NCBI RefSeq assembly: GCF_003669035.1
Contig: NZ_CP033070.1
Location: 558,001-622,000 of the forward strand
Direction: 5' to 3'
DNA length: 64,000 bases
Origin: Chryseobacterium sp. 3008163
GTDB taxonomy: Bacteria; Bacteroidota; Bacteroidia; Flavobacteriales; Weeksellaceae
Shown here: one piece after another, positions 17,548-26,392 of the stretch
Layout of the letters: the number at the start of each line of letters is the position of its first letter
Numbering within the stretch: position 1 is the first letter of the stretch
Translations under genes and position numbers: made by a program
The notes under the pieces: generated by a model
Database searches by the model: none
Told to the model about the DNA's origin: nothing
What the model saw: the letters and a program-made list of their open reading frames with translations, nothing else

Positions 17548-17675
17548 TGAAAAATTTAAGATGAGTTGATTATTTTAATCACTTAAAAGTGATATTAATT
17601 GAACTATAAATAAAATCAGCTGTAAAAACACTTTAAATTTTGTCTAATAATCTTTATTTTTGTCAAAACTAAAAG

Positions 17676-17957
17676 ATGAAATATTTCAGACTCATACATA
17701 TTATCACAATACTTATTATTTTTATTTTAAGAATATTTTTTCCTGATTTAATAAATAATATTACATATAATATAAATTTGTTTTCTTATTCATCTCTTAA
17801 CAACGCTGAAGTAAAAAGTTCAATTTTCTTTGTGTTTGGTCCATTACTATTTCTAAGTTATCTATTGGCAGGTGAAAATAAAATTTTCAAAATTTTGTAT
17901 TGTATTTTAATTCTCCTAAATATCTCAGTAATTACTATGTTTTTGCATAAATTCTAA
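17676..17957 (+). CDS. Small hydrophobic membrane protein
   Basis: A 93-residue protein of unknown function with three predicted membrane segments: IIHIITILIIFILRIFF-like (about 7-24), IFFVFGPLLFLSYLLAG (about 50-66) and KILYCILILLNISVITMFL (about 71-89). A TATTTTTG element at 17655-17662 precedes the ATG by 13 bp, although TTG lies only 12 bp farther upstream, so the promoter is not canonical. It is convergent with a lipoprotein gene and shares a hairpin terminator with it. No motif gives a role. Confidence 0.6.
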   Translation: MKYFRLIHIITILIIFILRIFFPDLINNITYNINLFSYSSLNNAEVKSSIFFVFGPLLFLSYLLAGENKIFKILYCILILLNISVITMFLHKF

Positions 17958-17961
17958 ATAG

Positions 17962-17992
17962 TAAAATAAAAAACCAGCCTCGAAAAGCTGGT
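17962..17992 (-). terminator. Terminator between convergent genes
   Basis: A 6-bp stem ACCAGC / GCTGGT (17973-17978, 17987-17992) with an eight-base loop. On the minus strand it is followed by a T-rich tract (17962-17972), so it mainly ends the lipoprotein gene at 17998-18516. Confidence 0.75.
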
Positions 17993-17997
17993 ATTTG

Positions 17998-18516
17998 TTA
18001 ATTTGCGTAATCTGACATTGATATTTCAGAAATGTTACTGAATTCAACTGAATCTTTTTCTTTATTGTATTTTAAATACATGGTTCTCCATTTCTCTTTT
18101 GCTACTTCTGCCTTTTCAGGATAATTGTCTTTCATAATAAAATGGTCTTTCATTTTATCAAAATTCTCATATTTTAATTTAAAAGTTTTATTCAGTCTTT
18201 CTGAAACTAAAAACTCGTAATCCTTATATTTAAAATATCCATATTTTTCATTTTTTACTTCATCATTAATTCTCTTAGAATTTTCATTAATGATTGTAGG
18301 TTTTTGATTGGCAAATAATAGCTCAGTGACATTCTTATTACTATCATCAGTTCCCGAAACAACAATAAATTTCACTTTCTTCTTATTATTAGAATCTGTA
18401 ATAAATTTATCAATTTCAGAAATTATTTTTTGATTGTTAATAACCTCAGTAATTTCCGGGTTTCTATTACATCCGAGTAAAATTATTAAAATGCTTGCGA
18501 TTAAAATATTTTTCAT
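17998..18516 (-). CDS. Lipoprotein of unknown function
   Basis: A 172-residue lipoprotein. The signal peptide MKNILIASILIILLGC ends in a clear lipobox (LLGC, C16), followed by NRNPEITEV. The mature part is highly charged (KKVKFIVVSGTDDSNKNVTELLF, KAEVAKEKWRTMYLKYNKEKDS) without recognisable motifs. A CAAAAATA (minus TATTTTTG) element at 18544-18551 may be its -7 box. It lies 100 bp downstream of the retropepsin-like lipoprotein on the same strand, but a hairpin terminator separates them, so they are probably independent units. Confidence 0.75.
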   Translation of the reverse strand: MKNILIASILIILLGCNRNPEITEVINNQKIISEIDKFITDSNNKKKVKFIVVSGTDDSNKNVTELLFANQKPTIINENSKRINDEVKNEKYGYFKYKDYEFLVSERLNKTFKLKYENFDKMKDHFIMKDNYPEKAEVAKEKWRTMYLKYNKEKDSVEFSNISEISMSDYAN

Positions 18517-18554
18517 GCACTTAATTTTTTAAGAAAGAGATTTCAAAAATAATA

Positions 18555-18584
18555 TAAAAATCCCACCAGAAAAAAGGCAGGATT
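18555..18584 (-). terminator. Terminator of the retropepsin-like lipoprotein gene
   Basis: On the minus strand, arms at 18576-18584 and 18559-18567 form a 9-bp stem that includes two G-U pairs, followed by a T-rich stretch. Confidence 0.7.
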
Positions 18585-18616
18585 ATTTTATTCAATTGCA
18601 CTATGAGTTTTTGGAG

Positions 18617-19582
18617 TTAGTTCACTACCCCGAATTTATTATTTTTAAAATCCAGTACAATAATGTTATTAACAAAAAACGCATTTCCTGTCAGACCGTC
18701 AATGTTCTCGGTTTTATTGAATTCCTGAAGTCTTTTGTTATCATTATACCAGGCATAATCATTTTCCAGCTTTCTTTTTCCCAGATATACTTTTTCTTTA
18801 ATTGGTCGTCCATAAAATTTAACTTTTTCACCCCATGAATTCGCAATTATCGTATCTGTTTTGACAGTTTGGTCTACCGATGAAGTCCACAGCTCTTTAT
18901 TGGTATTAATGGGAAATAAACTTGCACCTGTATCAAACATAAACCAATGGGTTTTGCCTGCAATAGTAAGAGGAATATTCAGTCTACCATTATTAGATTT
19001 TGCATCTACAAATGTCGTCATTTTCTTTAAATGGCTGTCTAATGAATCAAGGACACACATTCTTTTATTAGGATAATCAATGATAAGTATTTTATTATTA
19101 AACATATCTGCACCTAAAGTTCCGATGTGCTTAGGTTTTTTGTTAAATAATGAATCTGTAGGAATTTTATCTCCGTAGTTTTCTTTATACACTAAATTAT
19201 CTTTAGACAGTTTTCCTAAATGATAAATCAGTCCTTTTGTCTTATACACTGTTTTTCCTCCATTATCCGTAGACTTAGAGCTTTCTATGAGGAAGTTTTT
19301 CACTTCACTTTCTTTATAGTAACTGTTTATTGTATTTCCGTAGACAAGTGTTGCATCGCTTCCCAAATCGAACTGAAGGGTGAAATTTGCATTTAAATCA
19401 TTAACTTTAACAGGAACAAGCATGGCTACTTTATCAAAATTCTTTCCTGAAATCTTTGCGGCATACCATGAAAACGGAAACCATGGATAGTTTTCAGAAG
19501 GTGAATTATTTTTACTGGAAGCCATACAACTGGTCAGTATTGAGCCAAGTACGATTATTGTAATCAGATGTTTTATTTTCAT
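18617..19582 (-). CDS. Retropepsin-like aspartyl protease-fold lipoprotein
   Basis: A 321-residue lipoprotein. The signal peptide ends in the lipobox LTSC (about C19). Two separated segments resemble the two active-site loops of pepsin/retropepsin folds: FDLGSDATLVYG in the first half and FMFDTGASLFPI in the second. In the second the D-T-G-A motif is intact, while the first has D-L-G-S. Each half continues with a GADMF/GNAFF-type segment (TLGADMFNN, LTGNAFFVNN) followed by hydrophobic strands (IIDYPNKR, VLDFKNNK), which supports an internally duplicated beta-barrel. It is exported and membrane-anchored. Whether it is proteolytically active is uncertain because only one loop has a canonical DTG. 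Confidence 0.78.
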   Translation of the reverse strand: MKIKHLITIIVLGSILTSCMASSKNNSPSENYPWFPFSWYAAKISGKNFDKVAMLVPVKVNDLNANFTLQFDLGSDATLVYGNTINSYYKESEVKNFLIESSKSTDNGGKTVYKTKGLIYHLGKLSKDNLVYKENYGDKIPTDSLFNKKPKHIGTLGADMFNNKILIIDYPNKRMCVLDSLDSHLKKMTTFVDAKSNNGRLNIPLTIAGKTHWFMFDTGASLFPINTNKELWTSSVDQTVKTDTIIANSWGEKVKFYGRPIKEKVYLGKRKLENDYAWYNDNKRLQEFNKTENIDGLTGNAFFVNNIIVLDFKNNKFGVVN

Positions 19583-19755
19583 TTTTTCGGATTATTAGCC
19601 TGAGAGTTGAATTGTAAAAAATTACTGGTGCTAAATGTATAATAATTCTACAAAAAAAGGGTCAATTTATTTTTCAATTTAAAAATAAAAAATAAAGGTC
19701 TCAGAGTAACGAAAATATCTTTAATTGAGACATAAAAAAGCTTTTTGATAATAAC

Positions 19756-19787
19756 AAAAAAGCCTGCTATAAAGATATAACCAGGCT
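19756..19787 (-). terminator. Terminator of guaA
   Basis: Arms AGCCTG (19761-19766) and CAGGCT (19782-19787) are extended by runs of A on the left and T on the right. On the minus strand the hairpin is followed by a T tract (19756-19760), 29 bp after the guaA stop codon. Confidence 0.8.
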
Positions 19788-19815
19788 TTTTTTTATTTAA
19801 ATAGTTCGTATAGGA

Positions 19816-21345
19816 TTACTCCCACTCAATCGTTGCAGGTGGTTTGCTTGAAATATCGTAAGCTACTCTGTTGATTCCTCTTACTTCGTTGATGATTCTG
19901 CTTGAAACAGTATCTAAAAACTCGTAAGGAAGTCTACTCCACGTTGCGGTCATAAAATCGATAGTGTTGGCAGAACGAACTACTGCTGTGTATTCATAGG
20001 TTCTTTCGTCACCCATAACTCCGACAGATTTTACAGGAAGAAGAACTACGAATGCCTGAGAAACTTTCTCATACAAATCGTTTTTATATAATTCTTCGAT
20101 GAAAATATCATCAGCTTCCTGAAGGATTTTCACTTTTTCAGCATCAACAGCACCCAAAATTCTGATTCCCAAACCTGGACCCGGGAAAGGATGTCTGTGT
20201 ACCAAATGATGAGGAATACCCAATTCTTCACCCACTTTTCTTACTTCGTCTTTAAAGAGTTCTCTTAAAGGCTCAAGCAATTCAAATTCCATTTCTTCTG
20301 GAAGTCCACCCACATTGTGGTGAGATTTGATTACAGCTGAAGGTCCATTTACCGACTGACTTTCGATCACGTCAGGATAAATTGTTCCCTGCGCTAAGAA
20401 TTTTGCTCCTTCAATTTTATGAGATTCTTCGTCGAAAACATGAATAAATTCGTTTCCGATGATTTTTCTTTTTTGTTCAGGATCGTCAACTCCGGCTAAT
20501 TTTGATAAAAATCTTTCTGAAGCGTCAACCAATTTGATGTTCATATTAAAACTCTCGCCGTAATTTCTCATCACTTTTACGTCTTCGTCTTTACGAAGAA
20601 GTCCGGTGTCTACAAATATACAATGAAGCTGATCACCGATTGCTTTGTGAATTAAAACGGCAGCAACAGAAGAATCTACACCACCTGATAGACCAAGGAT
20701 CACTTTGTTGTCTCCTACTCTTTCTTTGATTTCTTCAACTGTTTTGTCGATATAATTGGTCAGTTTCCAGTTTTTCTCTGATTCACAGATGGCAAAAACG
20801 AAATTCTCCAACATTTTACCACCTTCTTCTGTGTGAGAAACTTCAGGGTGGAACTGTACGCAGTAGATTTTCTTTTCTTCGTTGGCAATTGAAGCGATTA
20901 CTCCTGATTTTGCATTTAATTCAAAACCTGCAGGCAACATTCCTACTTCGTCAAAGTGGCTCATCCAAACTACAGAATTCTGAGTAACGCCTTTTAATAA
21001 AGATGATTCTTTTACAATATCCAAATGTGCTTTACCGTACTCGCCTTTTACGCCTTTGTGTACTTTTCCGCCTAAAAGATGTGCGGTCAACTGCATTCCG
21101 TAACAGATTCCTAATACAGGAATTCCTTGTTCATACAATTCTTTTTCAACCAAATGAGCATTTTCTGCATTTACAGAGCTTGGTCCACCGGAAAGGATGA
21201 TTCCTTTTGGCTGTTTTTCTAAGATTGTTGCTAATGGTGTATTGAATGGTAAAATTTCAGAATACACTCCCATCTCACGGATTCTTCTTCCGATAAGCTG
21301 GTTGTACTGAGATCCGAAATCTAATATGATAATACCGTTATTCAT
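19816..21345 (-). CDS. guaA: GMP synthase (glutamine-hydrolysing)
   Basis: A 509-residue enzyme that aminates XMP to GMP using glutamine and ATP. The N-terminal class I glutamine amidotransferase has the nucleophile in GICYGMQ (C81) and the HxE pair in QFHPEVSHTEEG. The middle ATP-pyrophosphatase domain has the P-loop LSGGVDSSVAAVL. The C-terminal dimerisation domain ends in the conserved KPPATIEWE. It is the last gene of a purine block on the minus strand (purM, purN, purH, purD, guaA), but a terminator and a 119-bp palindromic repeat lie between purD and guaA, so it probably has its own transcription signals. Confidence 0.97.
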   Translation of the reverse strand: MNNGIIILDFGSQYNQLIGRRIREMGVYSEILPFNTPLATILEKQPKGIILSGGPSSVNAENAHLVEKELYEQGIPVLGICYGMQLTAHLLGGKVHKGVKGEYGKAHLDIVKESSLLKGVTQNSVVWMSHFDEVGMLPAGFELNAKSGVIASIANEEKKIYCVQFHPEVSHTEEGGKMLENFVFAICESEKNWKLTNYIDKTVEEIKERVGDNKVILGLSGGVDSSVAAVLIHKAIGDQLHCIFVDTGLLRKDEDVKVMRNYGESFNMNIKLVDASERFLSKLAGVDDPEQKRKIIGNEFIHVFDEESHKIEGAKFLAQGTIYPDVIESQSVNGPSAVIKSHHNVGGLPEEMEFELLEPLRELFKDEVRKVGEELGIPHHLVHRHPFPGPGLGIRILGAVDAEKVKILQEADDIFIEELYKNDLYEKVSQAFVVLLPVKSVGVMGDERTYEYTAVVRSANTIDFMTATWSRLPYEFLDTVSSRIINEVRGINRVAYDISSKPPATIEWE

Positions 21346-21425
21346 TGTATAATTGATGATTGATAATTTATAAATGATAAAACAAATGATGTTGATTTAC
21401 CTAATTTTTTAAAAGGACGAAAACC

Positions 21426-21544
21426 CTAGCCCTGATGGAAGCGGCATCCTTTTTTGTTATTGCGATTGAGAAATAGTTCAACAAATTAATTCACGTTGTT
21501 CGCAATGACAAAAAAGATACAGCGGACAGCAGGTTCTCGGCTTC
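21426..21544. repeat. Palindromic intergenic repeat, copy A
   Basis: The left arm, from CTAGCCCTGATGGAAGCGG at 21426, and the right arm, ending AGCGGACAGCAGG...GGCTTC at 21544, match the arms of copy B at 25314-25389 apart from a few bases, while the centre differs and is longer. In this copy the centre is itself a palindrome of the TTGCGA...TCGCAATGAC type. It looks like a structured dispersed element with a variable insert, located between guaA and the purD terminator. Confidence 0.75.
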
Positions 21545-21548
21545 TAAT

Positions 21549-21573
21549 AAAAAAGCCCCGAAAAAATCAGGGC
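21549..21573 (-). terminator. Terminator of purD
   Basis: On the minus strand GCCCT (21573-21569) pairs with GGGGC (21559-21555, one G-U) around a loop, followed by six T (21554-21549). It lies seven bases beyond the purD stop. Confidence 0.8.
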
Positions 21574-21579
21574 ATTATA

Positions 21580-22818
21580 TTAAAATTTACCGATGTCTTC
21601 TCTGTAGAAACTGTAATCGAAGTGAACGTGAAGTGCGTCTTCATATACTTTCTTTCTGGCTTCGTCGTATGTAGCTCCCGTAGCAACTACGTTCATTACT
21701 CGACCTCCGTTAGAAACTATTTTGTCCCCTTTTTTTACAGCTCCTGCACACAATACCTGGCTGTGTTTTGCTTTTTCTATTCCTGTGATTTCAAATCCAG
21801 TTTCGATGTTTCCAGGGTAACCACCAGAACACATTACCAAGCAAACTGCTTTTTCGTCTTTGAATTTAAGATCTAAATCTTTTCCGTTCATACAATCGTT
21901 GATCACGTCTAACAGATTATTTTCCATTAACGCCATCAAAACTTGAGTTTCAGGATCTCCGAATCTCATGTTGTATTCTAAAAGATACGTTCCGTTTTTA
22001 GTTACCATCAATCCGAAGAAAATGATTCCTTTGAAACTGAAACCTTCTGCTTTAAGGCCCGTCAATGTTGGCTCTAAAATATTTTTTTCAAAATCTGCAG
22101 TATGTTCTGCCGTAAATTCCGGACTTGGTGCTACAGAACCCATACCACCTGTGTTTGGACCTTTATCACCGTTTCCAGCTTTTTTATAATCTTTTGCAGC
22201 AATACAAGGGAAGATTTTTTCACCGTTTGAGAATGCAATGATTGATGCTTCAAAACCTTGTAAATATTCTTCAATCACCAAACGAATACCAGCATCACCA
22301 TAGATTCTTCTAATCATGAAATCGTGGATCGTCGCTTCAGCTTCTTCAAGAGTGTCGCAAATAACAACTCCTTTTCCGCCTGCTAAACCACTCGCTTTGA
22401 TTACCAAAGGATATTCCTGAGTCTGTACGTATTCTTTAGCTTCGTTATATGAATCAAATACCACAGCTTTTGCTGTTTTGATATCATAGGTCTGCATAAA
22501 TTTCTTAGAGAAAGCCTTACTTCCTTCAAGACTTGCTACCTTTTGGTTCGGACCGAAAACTTTAAGATCATGTTTCTTAAATTCATCCTTCAAACCAGCT
22601 ACCAAAGGAGCTTCCGGACCTACAATCGTAAGATCTACTTTTTCTTTTATCGCAAAATCTCTCAATTCTTTGATTTCTGACATATGAACATTTTGCCCGA
22701 TGGCATCTGTAGACGCATTACCGTTGGCAAAAAACATTTTAGTAACTCTGTTGTCCTTTTGAAGTTTCGCTGCCAGTGCAGATTCTCTTCCACCTTCACC
22801 TATGATTAATATTCTCAT
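21580..22818 (-). CDS. purD: Phosphoribosylamine-glycine ligase (GAR synthetase)
   Basis: A 412-residue ATP-grasp ligase that joins 5-phosphoribosylamine and glycine in step 2 of purine synthesis. The N-terminal domain starts MRILIIGEGGRESALA. The ATP-grasp region includes PLVIKASGLAGGKGVVIC and GPNTGGMGSVAPSP, then YNMRFGDPETQ for metal binding. Length and motif order are normal. A full promoter lies just upstream (22845-22876), so it can be transcribed separately from purH although it follows it in the same direction. It ends at its own terminator. Confidence 0.97.
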   Translation of the reverse strand: MRILIIGEGGRESALAAKLQKDNRVTKMFFANGNASTDAIGQNVHMSEIKELRDFAIKEKVDLTIVGPEAPLVAGLKDEFKKHDLKVFGPNQKVASLEGSKAFSKKFMQTYDIKTAKAVVFDSYNEAKEYVQTQEYPLVIKASGLAGGKGVVICDTLEEAEATIHDFMIRRIYGDAGIRLVIEEYLQGFEASIIAFSNGEKIFPCIAAKDYKKAGNGDKGPNTGGMGSVAPSPEFTAEHTADFEKNILEPTLTGLKAEGFSFKGIIFFGLMVTKNGTYLLEYNMRFGDPETQVLMALMENNLLDVINDCMNGKDLDLKFKDEKAVCLVMCSGGYPGNIETGFEITGIEKAKHSQVLCAGAVKKGDKIVSNGGRVMNVVATGATYDEARKKVYEDALHVHFDYSFYREDIGKF

Positions 22819-22844
22819 ACTTTATTTATTTCTAATCTAGTTTA

Positions 22845-22876
22845 CAAATATATAATTTTGAATGCTATAAATACAA
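22845..22876 (-). promoter_or_regulatory. purD promoter
   Basis: On the minus strand: TTG (22876-22874), a 21-bp spacer, then TATATTTG (22852-22845), an exact match to the Bacteroidota consensus. The purD ATG follows 26 bp later. Confidence 0.7.
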
Positions 22877-22902
22877 TCTCAAATTACTATTTTAATTCAA
22901 TT

Positions 22903-24417
22903 TTAATGAAAGAAATGTCTTACACCTGTGAACATCATTGGGATTTTGTGTTCGTTGGCAGCATCAATACTTTCCTGATCTTTTACGCTTCCGCCAGGTT
23001 GAATTATTGCTGTAATACCTTCCTGAGCGCAGAAATCTACCACATCACGGAAAGGGAAAAATGCATCAGAAGCCAAAACTAATTCTCCTGTGAATTTCTC
23101 TTTTGCTCTTTCGATGGCCTGTTGAGTTGCCCAGATTCTGTTCACCTGTCCGCCTCCGATTCCGAAAGCCTGGATTCCGTTTGAAACAACGATTGCGTTT
23201 GATTTCACGTATTTTACCACTCTCTGAGAGAATAATAATGCTTTTTTCTGCTCTTCAGTCGGTTGAGTTTCAGTAACCACTTTAATATCGTCTGAGAAAA
23301 TACTGTCGTTGTCCTGAACCAAGATTCCACCGTCAACTTTTACCCAAGTTTGCTTATCTGAAACCGGATTAACGATTTTTATAATTCTTAAATTTTTCTT
23401 TTTTCTTAAAATTTCCAAAGCATCCTCATCAAATTCCGGAGCCATTACGATTTCTAAGAAAGTTTTGTTTAATTCTTCAGCGGTTGCAGCGTCGATTTTG
23501 AAGTTGGCAGCAACAATTCCTCCGAAAATAGAAACAGGATCACATTCGAAAGTCTTTTTATAAGTTTCTAAAGCTGAAGTTCCAATCGCCACTCCACAAG
23601 GTGTGGAATGTTTTACGGCACAACAAGCCATTTCTTCTTTAAATTCTGTTACCACTTTCCAGCAGAGATCCATATCACGAAGGTTGTTGAATGACAATTC
23701 CTTACCTCCTAACTGTTCGAAATCTTTCATCGCACCATTTTCAAAAGTTGAAACGTAGAACGCTGCAGTCTGGTGTGGATTTTCTCCATATCTTAAGTCT
23801 GAAACTTTCTTATATGAAGCGCTTAGATAAGTCGGATAATCTTCTTCTAAAAGCATTCTTGAGATTGCCGCATCATAAGCTGAAGTCAAGTTAAATACTT
23901 TTCCTGCTAATCTTTTACGGGTTTCGATGAACGTGTCACCGTTTTGTTCCATTTCGATTTTTACTTTTTCGTAATCTTCAACGTCAGTAATTACAGTTAC
24001 AGAATCGAAATTTTTTGCAGCAGAACGAAGCATTGAAGGACCTCCGATATCGATGAATTCAACTTTTTCGTGTAATGAAATGTCTTTGTTTACATTTTCA
24101 AAAAACGGATACAAATTCACAATCACCATGTCGATCAAACCGATATTGTGCTCCTGAACGGTTTTCATGTGCTCTTCGTTTGAACGAACCGCCAATAAAC
24201 CACCGTGAACTTTCGGGTGTAAAGTTTTAACTCTTCCGTCCAACATTTCAGGAAAATCGGTCACCTCATCGATCTGAATCGGATTTAAACCAGCGTCTTT
24301 CAAATGTTTGAATGTACCTCCTGTAGAGATCAATTCATAATTTTGAGATTCTAAAAACTGTGCGAATTCTGTTAATCCGCTTTTGTCAGAAACACTGATC
24401 AAAACTCTCTTGCTCAT
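22903..24417 (-). CDS. purH: Bifunctional AICAR transformylase / IMP cyclohydrolase
   Basis: A 504-residue enzyme for the last two steps to IMP. The N-terminal cyclohydrolase domain (about 1-195) starts [15 protein letters not shown] and contains STGGTFKHL and [18 protein letters not shown]. The C-terminal transformylase domain has [14 protein letters not shown], the catalytic lysine-histidine in AVKHSTPCG and the terminal [14 protein letters not shown] choose ATG 24417 because the conserved sequence starts there; an in-frame ATG at 24468 would add 17 poorly conserved residues and cannot be excluded. The upstream region has an unusual array of 8-bp repeats (24626-24684). Confidence 0.96.
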   Translation of the reverse strand: MSKRVLISVSDKSGLTEFAQFLESQNYELISTGGTFKHLKDAGLNPIQIDEVTDFPEMLDGRVKTLHPKVHGGLLAVRSNEEHMKTVQEHNIGLIDMVIVNLYPFFENVNKDISLHEKVEFIDIGGPSMLRSAAKNFDSVTVITDVEDYEKVKIEMEQNGDTFIETRKRLAGKVFNLTSAYDAAISRMLLEEDYPTYLSASYKKVSDLRYGENPHQTAAFYVSTFENGAMKDFEQLGGKELSFNNLRDMDLCWKVVTEFKEEMACCAVKHSTPCGVAIGTSALETYKKTFECDPVSIFGGIVAANFKIDAATAEELNKTFLEIVMAPEFDEDALEILRKKKNLRIIKIVNPVSDKQTWVKVDGGILVQDNDSIFSDDIKVVTETQPTEEQKKALLFSQRVVKYVKSNAIVVSNGIQAFGIGGGQVNRIWATQQAIERAKEKFTGELVLASDAFFPFRDVVDFCAQEGITAIIQPGGSVKDQESIDAANEHKIPMMFTGVRHFFH

Positions 24418-24625
24418 AGATTTTTCATTTTTTGAAGCGAAAATCGCAGGATTGCGATTTTCACTCATTTTTACTTTTGTCCCTTTCAGGACTTTTTCAA
24501 CTTTTACTTTTTACAGTTATTTCAAACTGTAGACCGGTTCTTTCACCTCCGATCTTACTTTTACTTAGATTTTTTACTTTTTCGAAATATTCTTTTTTTA
24601 TCTAAGTGTGTCTTTTTTATTTAAT

Positions 24626-24684
24626 ATAACAATGTATCAGTTTAACAGTGTAACAATACCTTTAATTGGTAAATTGTTAGATTA
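24626..24684. repeat. Array of 8-bp units, forward then inverted, between purN and purH
   Basis: Four tandem 8-bp units ATAACAAT, GTATCAGT, TTAACAGT and GTAACAAT (24626-24657; consensus nTAnCArT) are followed by units of the same type in reverse orientation (AATTGGTA, AATTGTTA, GATTATTA) that run into the purN stop codon. A related four-unit array lies before purM at 26393-26424; the two share 22 of 24 bases over the core. Confidence 0.7.
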
Positions 24685-25254
24685 TTAGATTGGTACATTG
24701 AGTAATTTATTGATGGCTATTGGAAAAATTTCATATTCGATTTTGTGAACTTTTTCTGCTAACGTTTCGGGAGTGTCGTTTTCTGTGACTTCGAATGATT
24801 TTTGGAGGATTGCTTCTCCTTCATCGATTCCTACGGTTACAAAATGGACGGTTGCTCCGCTTTCTTTTTCTTTAGCTTCAATTACCGCATTATGAACGTG
24901 ATGTCCCCACATTCCTTTTCCACCGTATTTTGGAAGTAAGGCTGGATGAATATTGATAATTTTATTTTCCCAACTTTCCACGAACTCAGGTTTGAGGATG
25001 GATAAAAATCCTGCCAATACGATTAAATCTGTATTTTCGGGGATGATTTTACCCAAGTCACTGCTAAAGTTTTTCCCTCTCGGAATCAACGCAGTTTCAA
25101 TGTTGTGGTTTTTTGCTCTTTCGAGTCCGTAACATTCTCTGTCAGCAACAACTAAAGATACTTTTGCATTTCGGATTTCTCCGCTGTCGATGGTATCAAT
25201 AATTCTCTGAAGATTGGTTCCTGAACCTGAAACGAGTATAACTAAGTTTTTCAT
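24685..25254 (-). CDS. purN: Phosphoribosylglycinamide formyltransferase
   Basis: A 189-residue folate-dependent GAR transformylase (step 3 of purine synthesis). It shows the phosphate-binding start MKNLVILVSGSGTNLQ, the folate/catalytic segment NIHPALLPKYGGKGMWG with the catalytic asparagine and histidine, and GATVHFVTVGIDEGEAI with the catalytic aspartate. ATG 25254 is chosen because a longer frame back to 25335 would translate through a perfect palindrome and an intergenic repeat. It lies between purM and purH in the same direction, and the gap to purM is filled by the two repeats at 25267-25389. Confidence 0.95.
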   Translation of the reverse strand: MKNLVILVSGSGTNLQRIIDTIDSGEIRNAKVSLVVADRECYGLERAKNHNIETALIPRGKNFSSDLGKIIPENTDLIVLAGFLSILKPEFVESWENKIINIHPALLPKYGGKGMWGHHVHNAVIEAKEKESGATVHFVTVGIDEGEAILQKSFEVTENDTPETLAEKVHKIEYEIFPIAINKLLNVPI

Positions 25255-25266
25255 TTTTATTTTGTG

Positions 25267-25299
25267 AGCCTTGTCAAGGTTTAAAACCTTGACAAGGCT
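25267..25299. repeat. Perfect 33-bp palindrome in the purN leader
   Basis: Two 16-bp perfect arms, 25267-25282 (AGCCTTGTCAAGGTTT) and 25284-25299 (AAACCTTGACAAGGCT), surround a single central base. The element ends 12 bp upstream of the purN ATG and would form a very stable hairpin in the leader mRNA. Confidence 0.85.
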
Positions 25300-25313
25300 T
25301 TGACTGTTATTAA

Positions 25314-25389
25314 CTAGCCCCGATTGAAGCGGCATCCTTTTGTGTAGCGAAGCGGAACAAAAGATATAGCGGAAAGCGGGATTAAGCTC
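25314..25389. repeat. Palindromic intergenic repeat, copy B
   Basis: This has the same outer arms as the element at 21426-21544: CTAGCCCCGATTGAAGCGG at the left and AGCGGAAAGCGGG..AGCTCC at the right, with inner CCTTTT / AAAAG pairing and a different short centre. It exactly fills the space after the purM stop codon (25390) up to the palindrome before purN. Confidence 0.75.
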
Positions 25390-26382
25390 CTAAAATTTTA
25401 AATCGATCTTTTCAGCTCCTTCAGTGATTTCTCCGATTTCGTAAGCGTCGTCTAAAAGGTGAAGCACTTTTTCAGCGTGCTCAGGATCAACAACTACGAT
25501 CATCCCTACACCCATATTGAAAGTTCCGAACATTTCTTCACGAGCGATGTTTCCTCTTTTTTCCAACTCCAACATTACGCTAGGAATCTGGATTTTTGAG
25601 GCATCGATTGAAGCACACAATCCGTCACCGATGATTCTTGGGATATTTTCGTACAAACCGCCACCTGTAATGTGAGCAATTCCTGAAACTTCCACTTCTT
25701 CGATTACGCTGTGAATATCTTTGAAATATAATCTTGTAGGAACCAAAAGTGTTTCATATAAAGGTTTTCCTTCAAATTCTTCTTCGAAATTCGGGAATAT
25801 TTTTCTCACTAAAGAGAAACCGTTTGAATGGAATCCTGAACTTGGTAAGGCGATGATCTTATCTCCGGTTTTGATTTTAGTACCGTCAATAATCTGGTCT
25901 TTTTCAACAATTCCTACACAGAAACCTGCAACATCGTAATCTCCCGGCTGGTACATTCCCGGCATTTCGGCAGTTTCACCACCAATTAATGCACAGTTGT
26001 TGTCTTTACAAGCTTTTACCATTCCTAAAACGATTTCAGCAGCGATTTCAGAATCAAGTTTTCCACAAGCTAAATAATCAAGGAAAAACAAAGGCTTTGC
26101 ACCGTGACAAAGGATATCGTTGGCACACATTGCGAAACAGTCTACACCGATAGAATCATATCTTTTTGAGTCTAAAGCAACTTTCAATTTCGTTCCTACT
26201 CCATCAGTTCCTGAAACCAAAACCGGGTTTTTGTAACCTCCGATTTCGTAAAAAGCACCGAAGCTTCCCAAATGATTCAATACATTGGAGTTGTGCGTTT
26301 CGCCCACCGCTTTTTTGATTTTATCAACGGTTTTGTAACCTTCTTCTTTGTCTACACCTGCAGATTTGTAAGTATTGCTCAT
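25390..26382 (-). CDS. purM: Phosphoribosylformylglycinamidine cyclo-ligase (AIR synthetase)
   Basis: A 330-residue enzyme that closes the imidazole ring in step 5 of purine synthesis. It belongs to the PurM/PurL/SelD ATP-binding family: GTDGVGTKLKVALDS, GVDCFAMCANDILCHGAKPLFFLDYLA and GGETAEMPGMY are all present, followed by HITGGGLYENIPRI and FGTFNMGVGMIVVV in the C-terminal domain. It is the first gene of the purine block. A four-unit 8-bp repeat array ends 10 bp before its ATG, and no TAnnTTTG box was recognised between the two. Confidence 0.97.
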   Translation of the reverse strand: MSNTYKSAGVDKEEGYKTVDKIKKAVGETHNSNVLNHLGSFGAFYEIGGYKNPVLVSGTDGVGTKLKVALDSKRYDSIGVDCFAMCANDILCHGAKPLFFLDYLACGKLDSEIAAEIVLGMVKACKDNNCALIGGETAEMPGMYQPGDYDVAGFCVGIVEKDQIIDGTKIKTGDKIIALPSSGFHSNGFSLVRKIFPNFEEEFEGKPLYETLLVPTRLYFKDIHSVIEEVEVSGIAHITGGGLYENIPRIIGDGLCASIDASKIQIPSVMLELEKRGNIAREEMFGTFNMGVGMIVVVDPEHAEKVLHLLDDAYEIGEITEGAEKIDLKF

Positions 26383-26392
26383 AGTATGTAAT

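Noticed and set aside
24470..24600. Riboswitch upstream of purH
   Set aside because: The region is a low-complexity series of TTTTACTTTT words; I could not fit a purine, PRPP or ZTP aptamer to it.
25255..25335. N-terminal extension of purN
   Set aside because: It would translate a perfect palindrome and repeat sequence and is not part of any PurN family start.
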